64,000 nucleotides of DNA. It comes from Rahnella variigena. Lineage in GTDB: Bacteria > Pseudomonadota > Gammaproteobacteria > Enterobacterales > Enterobacteriaceae. The translations under genes and the position numbers were made by a program. Below, piece by piece: positions 15,071 through 22,447 of this stretch; position 1 is the stretch's first letter; each line of letters begins with the position of its first letter. The notes under the pieces were generated by a model. It worked only from the letters and a program-made list of their open reading frames with translations, did not search any database and was not told the DNA's origin. Location: positions 4,092,001 to 4,156,000 of the forward strand of contig NZ_NSDJ01000001.1 of the NCBI RefSeq assembly GCF_003610915.1, written 5' to 3'.

Positions 15071-17170
15071 TCAGTGCGCGGCAATCCCCAGTTTTTTCAT
15101 TCGCGATAACAACGTTGTGCGTTTTAATCCCAGCCGCTGAGCCGCGCCACGGGGTCCGGCCACCACGCCGTTGGTTTCTTTCAGCACCTGCAAAATGCGC
15201 GCCCGCTCGTCGTCTTCACTCAGCTGCGGTGCGGGCGTGCTTTCGCGCACAGAAGGCGTGACCACCGGAGCCATCGGTAACGGATAATTCAGCTCAGGCA
15301 GTTGCAAATCCAGCACCGTTCCGCGCGTCAGCAATACCGCTCTCTCGATGACATTTTCCAGCTCGCGCACGTTGCCCGGCCACGGCATACGGCTCAGCAG
15401 ACGCAGGGTTTCGGCGGGAATACTGTCGATGGTGCGCTTCATGCGTTTGGCGATTTTATAGGTCAGGAATTTCACCAGCTGCGGAATATCTTCCGGACGC
15501 TCACGCAGCGGCGGAATGACAATCGGGAACACGTTCAGCCGATAATACAGGTCACTGCGAAATTCTTTGTCGGCCACCATCTGGCGCAGGTCACGGTTAG
15601 TCGCCGCTATCATCCGCACATCCACTGAAATCAATTTATTGCCACCGACGCGCTCAAACTCCTGTTCCTGCAAAATACGCAGCAACTTGGGTTGCAGTTC
15701 AATCGGGATTTCACCCACTTCATCGAGGAATAACGTGCCTTTGTCGGCCAGTTCGAAACGCCCCATGCGCTGCGCCGTAGCGCCGGTGAAAGAGCCTTTT
15801 TCATGACCGAACAGATCGCTTTCCATCAGGCCCGCCGGCATCGCCGCACAATTCATTTTCACCATGCGCTGATCACGACGATCGCCCAGATTATGAATAG
15901 CGCGGGCGATCAGTTCTTTGCCGGTTCCGGTTTCACCGAGGATCAGTACCGAGCAGTCACTTTTCGCCACGATCTCGACCTGCTTCAGCACCGCAGACAT
16001 GGAAGGACTGCGCCCGACAATGTCGCTGAAATCCGGGTTATTGCTGTTGATTTGCTCGGTAAGATACAGGTTCTCGTGCTGCAATTTTTCCTTCAGGCTT
16101 TTGATTTCCTGATAGGCCAGCGCGTTATCTACCGCAATCGCAATACGTTCTGCAATTTGCTGTAAAACATGCAAATTCGCCGTATTGAAATTATCCGGCT
16201 GACATTGCGCCAGTTTCAGCACACCCAGCGTTTTGTGACCAAAACGTAACGGCAGGATACACAGCGTTTTGGTCTGATCGCGCCACAGCAGCTGAAACAG
16301 CGTGCTCTCATCACTCCCGAATTCTTCTGCTGGCCGGACATTGGTCAGCAGCATTTCGCCGCTTTTCATCACCTGTTGCTCAAGGGAACCGTTCAGCATC
16401 ATGCGCGACTGTTCGCGTTCCGCAACGTGAGTTTGTACGTAATGAGTGGCGTAAACACTGGCCTGTTCGCTGTCTTTGTCCGCATCGCACAGCACAATAC
16501 TGATGGCATTGATGTGGAAAAAATGATGAATAGTTTTGGCAATTTCACCGGTCAGCTCATCAAGATCCAGCTTTGAGAGAACCGCGTTAGTGATATCGAC
16601 CAGAATGCGGAAATCGTCCCGCTCGTGACGCAGCTGAGATTGCTGAAACAATGCATTTTCACGCAGCTGGATTTGTTCAACTGCAATGGCAGCCAGCATA
16701 CAAAGTTCGTGCAGACCGTTTTTGTCTTCTTCGCTGAACGGCGTTGCATTCTGGCGGATAAACTCACAGCCCCCCAGTAAACCGGATGAAGCCAGCAATG
16801 GCACCAGACAATATCCGTTAAACGGCGGATACAGATTCAGTGCGCTTAATTGCGGATAACGCAGATGCAGAGCATCGCTGCGCCAGACCTGAGTTTGCGG
16901 GTTATTCAGCAGGGCATGCACCGGACCGGTCGCCAGCAACGTTTCATCTTCATAGCTGACCGGCTGATGATGGGGATCAATACCATAAAAACAGACGCGT
17001 TCGCTGTTGTTGTCGAACAACACCAGCGTCACGGTATCCGCAATACCCGCGCCCTGCGCTACCTGAGTGAGAGTTTCCAGCAGCGATGTCATGGTCTGTT
17101 GCAACAGCAATGTGCGCGTCAGTTCCAGCAATCCTTTGTGTTTGGTAATGCTCATTGTTGCACTCTGCAT
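15071..17170 (-). CDS. fhlA: FhlA, formate-responsive sigma-54 activator
   Basis: A 699-residue activator; a start at 17155 (MSITKHKG) is also possible and closer to E. coli. Two GAF-type sensory regions fill the N-terminal half; in E. coli this part senses formate. The AAA+ domain has Walker A GETGTGKE and the sigma-54 contact loop LFGHEKGSFTGATAQR, where the second loop residue is Ser rather than the usual Ala. Further on are ELQPKLLRILQEQEFERVGG and a C-terminal Fis-type helix-turn-helix (GPRGAAQRLGLKRTTLLSRMKKLGI). It follows hypE by about 90 bases, as in E. coli, and should activate the hyp, hyc and hydN promoters in the window. Confidence 0.95.
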   Translation of the reverse strand: MQSATMSITKHKGLLELTRTLLLQQTMTSLLETLTQVAQGAGIADTVTLVLFDNNSERVCFYGIDPHHQPVSYEDETLLATGPVHALLNNPQTQVWRSDALHLRYPQLSALNLYPPFNGYCLVPLLASSGLLGGCEFIRQNATPFSEEDKNGLHELCMLAAIAVEQIQLRENALFQQSQLRHERDDFRILVDITNAVLSKLDLDELTGEIAKTIHHFFHINAISIVLCDADKDSEQASVYATHYVQTHVAEREQSRMMLNGSLEQQVMKSGEMLLTNVRPAEEFGSDESTLFQLLWRDQTKTLCILPLRFGHKTLGVLKLAQCQPDNFNTANLHVLQQIAERIAIAVDNALAYQEIKSLKEKLQHENLYLTEQINSNNPDFSDIVGRSPSMSAVLKQVEIVAKSDCSVLILGETGTGKELIARAIHNLGDRRDQRMVKMNCAAMPAGLMESDLFGHEKGSFTGATAQRMGRFELADKGTLFLDEVGEIPIELQPKLLRILQEQEFERVGGNKLISVDVRMIAATNRDLRQMVADKEFRSDLYYRLNVFPIVIPPLRERPEDIPQLVKFLTYKIAKRMKRTIDSIPAETLRLLSRMPWPGNVRELENVIERAVLLTRGTVLDLQLPELNYPLPMAPVVTPSVRESTPAPQLSEDDERARILQVLKETNGVVAGPRGAAQRLGLKRTTLLSRMKKLGIAAH

Positions 17171-17260
17171 AGCGTTAACTCTGGCTTTTGATTCAAAGCG
17201 TTTTTGAAGAAACTATTCCGAAAGTTTACGCCTTCATAGCGGCGCTCTCCCCTGACGAGA

Positions 17261-18283
17261 TCAACAAATGCGGGGTAATGGCTCCGCATGGGGCAACATT
17301 AGCTGGCGTGAAACCCCCAGCGCACCGCGCAGACACACCCGGGGATTTTCGGTTACTTCACCTATCGTCGCGGCGTCGGCACCCAGCGGGTGGCTGCGCA
17401 ATAGTTTCAGCACCGCGTTTTCTTCCTGCGCGGAGACCACCACCACTAGTTTTCCCTCGTTGGCAAAATTGAGCGGCTCCAGACCGAGCAGTTCGCAAAT
17501 TCCGCGTACCGCCGGTTTCACCGGGATAGCCGTTTCGTCGATGCAAATCCCGAACCCGCTGGCGGCGCTGAATTCATGAAGGATCGCATTGACCCCGCCC
17601 CGCGTGGCATCGCGCAAGGCACGGATACCCGAAAGTGCGCGCACCGGAGCGATCATCGGCGCCAGCACGGCGCAGTCGCTTTCGACTTCCAGCGTCATTC
17701 CCAACTGTTCACGGAGATTGAGAATAGTGGCACCGTGATCGCCCAACGTACCGCTGACGATCACTTTGTCTCCGGCCTGAATATGGCAGGCAGCCCAGCG
17801 GACATCTGCCGGGATGACGCCGATCCCCGTCGTATTAATAAAAATCTTGTCCGCCGCACCGCGCTGCACCACTTTGGTATCGCCGGTGACAATGGCAATC
17901 CCGGCCTCGCGTGCGGTCTGTGCCATCGCATTCACAATCTTGTGCAAGTCTTCCAGCGGCAGCCCTTCTTCGAGAATAAATCCGCAGGAAAGATATGCCG
18001 GTGTTGCGCCGCTGACGGCCAGGTCATTCGCCGTTCCGCACACCGCCAGCTTGCCGATATTACCGCCGGGGAAAAATACCGGATCGATGACATAGCTGTC
18101 CGTGGTGAACGCCAGCCGGTCGCCCTGCGCACTCAGGTGGGCAATCGACAAACGTGCCGCATCTTCGCGCTCACTGAGCCACGGGTTATCGAAAGCACTC
18201 AGGAACAGGCGTTCGATCATCTGCTGCATCGCTCGCCCGCCGCTGCCGTGCGCCATGGTGACGACTTCTTTATGCTCACTCAT
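17261..18283 (-). CDS. hypE: HypE, carbamoyl-dehydrating hydrogenase maturation protein
   Basis: About 340 residues. HypE dehydrates the thiocarboxamide formed by HypF on its C-terminal Cys, producing the CN ligands of the [NiFe] site. The last residues are PLPRIC with that Cys at the very end. The N terminus carries the AHGSGGRAMQQMIERLF motif, and the central ATP-binding segments include TDSYVIDPVFFPGGNIGKLAVCGTANDLAVSGA. The ATG at 18283 overlaps the hypD stop (ATGAGTGA). It is the last hyp gene before fhlA. Confidence 0.95.
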   Translation of the reverse strand: MSEHKEVVTMAHGSGGRAMQQMIERLFLSAFDNPWLSEREDAARLSIAHLSAQGDRLAFTTDSYVIDPVFFPGGNIGKLAVCGTANDLAVSGATPAYLSCGFILEEGLPLEDLHKIVNAMAQTAREAGIAIVTGDTKVVQRGAADKIFINTTGIGVIPADVRWAACHIQAGDKVIVSGTLGDHGATILNLREQLGMTLEVESDCAVLAPMIAPVRALSGIRALRDATRGGVNAILHEFSAASGFGICIDETAIPVKPAVRGICELLGLEPLNFANEGKLVVVVSAQEENAVLKLLRSHPLGADAATIGEVTENPRVCLRGALGVSRQLMLPHAEPLPRIC

Positions 18284-19433
18284 CCTGTCCCACACCTTCT
18301 GTTGTTCTTTCTTGTGCTGCGGTTTCCTGATGCCGGTACTGATACCACGCGGCGCAGGCGCCTTCGGATGACACCATCAGCGCACCAAACGCATTGTGCG
18401 GTGTACAACCGGTGCCAAACAGCGGGCATTCATGCGGCTTGCAACGGCCGGTCAGCACCTCGCCGCAACGGGAACGCGGATCATCCGCCACCGGCTGCGC
18501 CTGCGGTCTGAAACGAATTTCCGCATCAAACGTTGCGTAAGCCCGGCTCAGGGAAATACCGGAGTCTTCGATAATCCCCAGCCCGCGCCATTCGCTGCTA
18601 CCGGAAAGCGTGAATACCTCGCGCATGGCTTCCTGTGCCAGCAGATTACCCTCTTGCGGCACGACGCGCCGGTACTGGTTTTCTGTTTTACACGATGCCT
18701 CGCAAACTTGTTCCACCAGCATCAGCACGCTTTGCAGCATATCCAGTGGCTCGAAACCGCTGATCACCAGCGGCTTACCGAATTCTTCATTGATGAAATG
18801 ATACGGTGCTGTGCCGGTCACCATGCTGACATGACCGGGTGCCAGAAAGGCGTCGATGCGCACATCGTCCTGTTGCAGGAGGCTGCGCAATGTGGGCATC
18901 AGGCTGATGTGCTGACAGAAGACGGTAAAATTATTCAGGCCTTCCCGCCGTGCCTGTTGCAGCGTGACTGCGGTCACCGGCAACGTGGTTTCAAAACCGA
19001 GCGCAAAAAACACCACCTGAGACTGCGGATTTTCACGCGCCAGCTTCAGCGCATCCAGCGGGGAATAAACCACCCGCACATCCGCGCCGCGTTCGCGCGC
19101 CTGCAACAGCGAACCCTGTTTTCCCGGCACGCGCAGCGCATCGCCAAAGGTGCAAAAAATCACCCCGTCATGTGCGGCGATTTCGCAGCAGGCATCAATT
19201 CGCCCCATCGGCAACACGCATACCGGACATCCCGGGCCGTGGATAAATTCCAGTTGCGGGGGCAGCAGTTTATCCAGCCCGAATTTGAAAATGGCATGGG
19301 TATGACCGCCGCACACTTCCATAATTTGCATCGGCTTTTCTGCGCTGAAAGGCAGATGTGCCGCCCGCTGATGCAGGCGCTGAATTAATGTTCTCGCCAG
19401 TTTCGGATCCCGAAACTCATCAACAAAACGCAT
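18276..19433 (-). CDS. hypD: HypD, Fe-S scaffold for Fe(CN)2CO assembly
   Basis: A 385-residue protein, slightly longer than E. coli HypD. HypD works with HypC to build the Fe(CN)2CO group. Conserved features are VCGGHTHAIFKFGL near residue 40, HGPGCPVCVLP near residue 65, and the C-terminal cysteine set that ligates the [4Fe-4S] cluster (ECPLFGTGCTPHNAFGALMVSSEGACAAWY). The start codon overlaps the hypC stop (TAATG), and the stop overlaps the hypE start, so the three genes are translationally coupled. Confidence 0.95.
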   Translation of the reverse strand: MRFVDEFRDPKLARTLIQRLHQRAAHLPFSAEKPMQIMEVCGGHTHAIFKFGLDKLLPPQLEFIHGPGCPVCVLPMGRIDACCEIAAHDGVIFCTFGDALRVPGKQGSLLQARERGADVRVVYSPLDALKLARENPQSQVVFFALGFETTLPVTAVTLQQARREGLNNFTVFCQHISLMPTLRSLLQQDDVRIDAFLAPGHVSMVTGTAPYHFINEEFGKPLVISGFEPLDMLQSVLMLVEQVCEASCKTENQYRRVVPQEGNLLAQEAMREVFTLSGSSEWRGLGIIEDSGISLSRAYATFDAEIRFRPQAQPVADDPRSRCGEVLTGRCKPHECPLFGTGCTPHNAFGALMVSSEGACAAWYQYRHQETAAQERTTEGVGQDE

Positions 19434-19711
19434 TACCTTGATTCTCCCGCACCCAAAAATAAGGCGACGTCGGCTTCCACTTCTTCCATCGCATGCAGCG
19501 CGGCCAGCGTGTCCAGCGCTTCGTGCTCATCGAGCCGGCTCAGGGCAAAACCGACGTGGATTAATACCCAGCAGCCGATCAGTGCTTCGCGTTCGCCTTC
19601 ACACACCAGCGCGATATTAACCTCCCGTCGCAATCCGCATACCTGCGCCCAGGCGTGATCGGGCTGATTTTCATGCAACGCGACGATTTGTCCCGGAATG
19701 CCTATGCACAT
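19433..19711 (-). CDS. hypC: HypC-family hydrogenase chaperone
   Basis: A 92-residue protein starting [12 protein letters not shown], with the Cys2 that carries the iron ligand complex and contacts HycE. The start at 19711 was chosen because it gives this N terminus; longer starts do not. It overlaps the end of hypB by 10 bases. The partner large subunit, HycE, lies in the divergent operon, matching the E. coli arrangement in which HypC serves hydrogenase-3. Confidence 0.94.
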   Translation of the reverse strand: MCIGIPGQIVALHENQPDHAWAQVCGLRREVNIALVCEGEREALIGCWVLIHVGFALSRLDEHEALDTLAALHAMEEVEADVALFLGAGESR

Positions 19712-20496
19712 CGTTGCTGCTCCAGCCAGTGCAGCCACTGATCCATGCCTTCGCCCGTGGTGGCGGAAAGCTGAATCACTTCAATCTGCGGATTCACCTG
19801 ACGTGCATTGGTGATACAGGTCTCAACGTCAAAACTGACGTAAGGCAGCAAATCGATTTTGTTGAGGATCATCAGCCGGGAAGCGGCAAACATATGCGGA
19901 TATTTCAGCGGTTTGTCTTCGCCTTCGGTCACGGAAAGCACCGCGACTTTGTGCAGTTCGCCGAGATCAAAACTGGCCGGACACACCAGATTGCCGACGT
20001 TTTCGATAAACAGCAGGCTGTTGTTGTTTGGCGATAACTGATGCAGCGCATCGTGAACCATTTGCGCGTCCAGATGGCAGCCTTTGCCGGTATTGACCTG
20101 AATGGCCGGAACGCCGGTGGCGCGGATCCGGTCGGCGTCATTGGTGGTTTGCTGATCACCTTCAATTACCGCGCAGTCGAAATACGGGGCCAGCCGGGTC
20201 AGGGTGCTGGTCAGTAAGGTGGTTTTGCCGGAACCGGGACTGGACACCAGATTCAGCGCCAGAATGCCCGCCGCAGCAAAATGCTCGCGGTTGTGGGCGG
20301 CAATGTGATTGTTCTTCGCCAGCACATCCATTTCGATATCCACCAGACGACGCGCTGCAAATGGCAGGCCGTGGGAATGGGCATGGGAATGATCGTGATG
20401 ATGGTCGTGCGAAGGGTCATGAGAATGATGAGCGTGCCCGCTGCTGACGCCTTCAATACGAAGTTCGCCGCTGGCACAACCACAGGTACTGCACAT
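19702..20496 (-). CDS. hypB: HypB, nickel-binding GTPase
   Basis: A 264-residue GTPase that delivers nickel to the hydrogenase large subunit. The N terminus has the high-affinity site MCSTCGC. It is followed by a His-rich stretch (about residues 21-44: [22 protein letters not shown]) that is longer and denser than in E. coli HypB and may store nickel. P-loop SSPGSGKTT, then [16 protein letters not shown] and the NKIDLLPY guanine motif follow. It lies 29 bases downstream of hypA. Confidence 0.95.
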   Translation of the reverse strand: MCSTCGCASGELRIEGVSSGHAHHSHDPSHDHHHDHSHAHSHGLPFAARRLVDIEMDVLAKNNHIAAHNREHFAAAGILALNLVSSPGSGKTTLLTSTLTRLAPYFDCAVIEGDQQTTNDADRIRATGVPAIQVNTGKGCHLDAQMVHDALHQLSPNNNSLLFIENVGNLVCPASFDLGELHKVAVLSVTEGEDKPLKYPHMFAASRLMILNKIDLLPYVSFDVETCITNARQVNPQIEVIQLSATTGEGMDQWLHWLEQQRCA

Positions 20497-20525
20497 AGCT
20501 TTCTCCCCGAGCAAAAGAACGCCCG

Positions 20526-20870
20526 TTATTCGATTTCGATACGTTTAATTTTCATGCCGTCACCGGCAATCACCCGCAAATCGCGTCCGCCACACTGCGG
20601 GCAAATCAGCACGTTTGGGCTGAGCAGCGCGATATCCTGCTGACAGGTGCGGCACCAGCTTTCTGCCGCCGGTGTGTCCAGATGTAATTCGCATCCCTGC
20701 GCCAGCGTTTCGCGACACGCCAGCTCAAAACAAAACTGCACGGCCTCCGGTTCGACGCAGGAAAACGCGCCGATTTCCATCCATACCGCGGTAATTTTCC
20801 GCGCATTATTTTGCCGTGCGAACTGCTCCATTATTTCCACGGCATTCTGGCATAACGTTATTTCGTGCAT
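20526..20870 (-). CDS. hypA: HypA, nickel insertion zinc protein
   Basis: A 114-residue protein. The N terminus MHEITLC provides the nickel-binding His2. The zinc site is formed by CRTCQ and CPQCGG at roughly residues 73-95. It acts with HypB in nickel insertion into HycE. It is the first gene of the leftward hypABCDE-fhlA unit, directly downstream of a sigma-54 promoter at 20907-20922. Confidence 0.95.
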   Translation of the reverse strand: MHEITLCQNAVEIMEQFARQNNARKITAVWMEIGAFSCVEPEAVQFCFELACRETLAQGCELHLDTPAAESWCRTCQQDIALLSPNVLICPQCGGRDLRVIAGDGMKIKRIEIE

Positions 20871-20906
20871 TATTTCCCCTCCCTCAGGAGAACAATTAAG
20901 ACAGGC

Positions 20907-20922
20907 TGCAATATTGGTGCCA
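20907..20922 (-). promoter_or_regulatory. Sigma-54 promoter of hypABCDE-fhlA
   Basis: On the minus strand the sequence reads TGGCACCAATATTGCA, an excellent match to the -24/-12 consensus, with GG and GC ten bases apart. It lies about 40 bases upstream of hypA. Confidence 0.9.
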
Positions 20923-20925
20923 GAA

Positions 20926-21031
20926 ATTTCGACACATTGCCTTTATGCAAAAACATCCTCAGCCAATGAGGTGCAAAAATAAGCCGTCACCGCCCGTCAT
21001 AATTGTCGAAATAAGGTGTCATCGACATGTC
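20926..21031. promoter_or_regulatory. Candidate FhlA binding sites in the hyp-hyc control region
   Basis: TGTCGAAAT occurs on the minus strand at 20926-20934 and on the plus strand at 21004-21012. A GTGTCATCGACATGTCA cluster, including the palindrome GACATGTC, lies just to its right. The same core recurs upstream of hycB and hydN. FhlA upstream sequences in E. coli contain related TGTCG and TTTCG half-sites, so these are the likely activator sites for both divergent sigma-54 promoters. Confidence 0.6.
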
Positions 21032-21117
21032 ATTTATTTCCTTCGCTGAAACAGAATCAAAGCCAAAACCCTTCCAACCCGTTAATTCACAAGCATTTGT
21101 CAGAATAATTCAGAAAC

Positions 21118-21132
21118 TGGCACGCTTTATGC
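21118..21132 (+). promoter_or_regulatory. Sigma-54 promoter of hycABCDEFGHI
   Basis: The plus strand reads TGGCACGCTTTATGC, with GG at -24 and GC at -12 and correct ten-base spacing. It lies about 65 bases upstream of hycA. Confidence 0.88.
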
Positions 21133-21198
21133 CAACAGAGAGTTATACGTCGTATTTTCGTCGTCACCCGACATATCAATTAACAACGGATAATGAAC

Positions 21199-21669
21199 AT
21201 GAGCACTCTCAGCGAACTGACTACTAAAGCCGACTATATCGCCAGCAAAAACAGCCAGATGAAATCACAGTGGCATACCTATCAGAACAGCCTGATAAAG
21301 GCCGTCACCACATCAAATAAAAAGATTAATCATGAGTTTAACTGTGGAGAGGAACAGGACATCCGCTTTGTGCTGTTTAATCATTTTGTGGTGAGTATTC
21401 ATCAGGGCGATGACTTTTACAGTCAGGAGATCATCTACAGCCTGAACATGGCGCAAGGCCAGGAAGAGGTGAATTTCAGAGCCTTCGCGCAGGCCAGATT
21501 AAGTGAAGATGGCCGCGTGGACGGCACGGTGGACATCCATGATAAGAACGCCGTGCTGGAACATTATCTGAATAAAATCTCCGCTATTTATCAGTGCCTG
21601 TTTGATTCCCTGCACAGTAATCAGCCGGTGCATCCGCAACTGGAGAAATTACTCCGCCATGCTGGATAA
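21199..21669 (+). CDS. hycA: HycA, negative regulator of the FHL regulon
   Basis: About 156 residues. It matches E. coli HycA in several places: LTTKADYIASKNSQ near the start, the central DIRFVLFNHFVVSI, AQARLSEDGRVDGTVDIHD and LEHYLNKISAIYQ. HycA counteracts FhlA and lowers hyc and hyp transcription. The ATG at 21199 is preferred because a GGA lies 8 bases upstream; an in-frame ATG at 21193 is also possible. It is the first gene of the rightward operon and is separated from hycB by about 150 bases carrying more putative FhlA sites. Confidence 0.9.
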   Translation: MSTLSELTTKADYIASKNSQMKSQWHTYQNSLIKAVTTSNKKINHEFNCGEEQDIRFVLFNHFVVSIHQGDDFYSQEIIYSLNMAQGQEEVNFRAFAQARLSEDGRVDGTVDIHDKNAVLEHYLNKISAIYQCLFDSLHSNQPVHPQLEKLLRHAG

Positions 21670-21750
21670 AAAACCTAAAACATTATTTACGGTCAGGTGG
21701 GAATAATCTTTTCGCCGAAAATATTGACCGGTTTTTTGCGGATCTAATGC

Positions 21751-21768
21751 CGACATAAATGTCGAAAT
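21751..21768. promoter_or_regulatory. Candidate FhlA palindrome between hycA and hycB
   Basis: A perfect palindrome CGACAT-AA-ATGTCG (21751-21764) overlaps a TGTCGAAAT motif (21760-21768), the same core found upstream of the hyp/hyc promoters. Confidence 0.5.
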
Positions 21769-21784
21769 GTCAATTTAAGTGCCG

Positions 21785-21806
21785 ATTTCGTCACCTTTGA
21801 CGAAAT
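21785..21806. promoter_or_regulatory. Candidate FhlA inverted repeat just upstream of hycB
   Basis: Perfect 9-bp arms ATTTCGTCA and TGACGAAAT flank a CCTT spacer. E. coli has an FhlA-binding inverted repeat in the same place, between hycA and hycB. It ends 4 bases before the hycB ribosome binding site. Confidence 0.6.
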
Positions 21807-21820
21807 ACCAAGGAGACTTC

Positions 21821-22447
21821 ATGCGCAATATGGCCGCCATGAATCAGTATGTGATCGCGGACCCCAAACTTTGTATCGGCTGCAATACCTGCATGGCGAG
21901 TTGTTCGCAGGAGCACCAGCTTCACGGCCTGCAATCCGAACCCCGCTTGCAGGTGATGCGCAACCGGCTGGATTCTGCGCCGGTGATGTGTCACCAGTGC
22001 GAAGACGCGCCGTGCGCGCAGGTCTGTCCGGTGAACGCCATCACCCGTGAAAACGACGCCATTCAACTTAACGAGAGCCTGTGTGTGAGCTGCAAACTGT
22101 GCGGCATCGCCTGTCCGTTCGGGGCGATAACGTTTTCCGCCAGCACTCCTGTCGATATCCCACGTGACTGCAATACCTCAAAAGCACTGCCCGCACCGCG
22201 TGCGCCACGTGCAGTCAGCCCGTTTCTCGACTGCGTGCCGGGGCTTCGCGCCGTGGCAGTGAAATGCGATTTATGCAGCTTCAGCCCGGAAGGTCCGGCG
22301 TGCATCAAAACCTGTCCGACCCAGGCCATCACGCTGGTTACCGCCAGCCTGTCTGAATATTCCAGCCAGCAAAAACGCCTCAATGCCATGAACGTTTTCC
22401 CCGCCGGACTGACTTCACTGAACGCCCCTGATACGGAGGCTAAATAA
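21821..22447 (+). CDS. hycB: HycB, FHL small electron-transfer subunit
   Basis: About 208 residues. It is a four-[4Fe-4S] ferredoxin that carries electrons from FdhF to the hydrogenase. The cluster motifs in order are CIGCNTCMASC, CHQCEDAPCAQVCP, CVSCKLCGIACP and CDLCSFSPEGPACIKTCP. The ATG at 21821 has AGGAG 5 bases upstream. The stop overlaps the hycC start (TAATG). It is very similar in layout to HydN, encoded further right. Confidence 0.94.
   Translation: MRNMAAMNQYVIADPKLCIGCNTCMASCSQEHQLHGLQSEPRLQVMRNRLDSAPVMCHQCEDAPCAQVCPVNAITRENDAIQLNESLCVSCKLCGIACPFGAITFSASTPVDIPRDCNTSKALPAPRAPRAVSPFLDCVPGLRAVAVKCDLCSFSPEGPACIKTCPTQAITLVTASLSEYSSQQKRLNAMNVFPAGLTSLNAPDTEAK

Noticed and set aside
17576..18511. 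A 311-codon open frame on the plus strand opposite hypE and hypD
   Set aside because: It is antisense to two clearly conserved genes, has low-complexity composition typical of shadow frames, and lacks a ribosome binding site.
21027..21227. 66-codon frame in the hyp-hyc intergenic region
   Set aside because: It spans the sigma-54 promoter and overlaps the hycA start in another frame.
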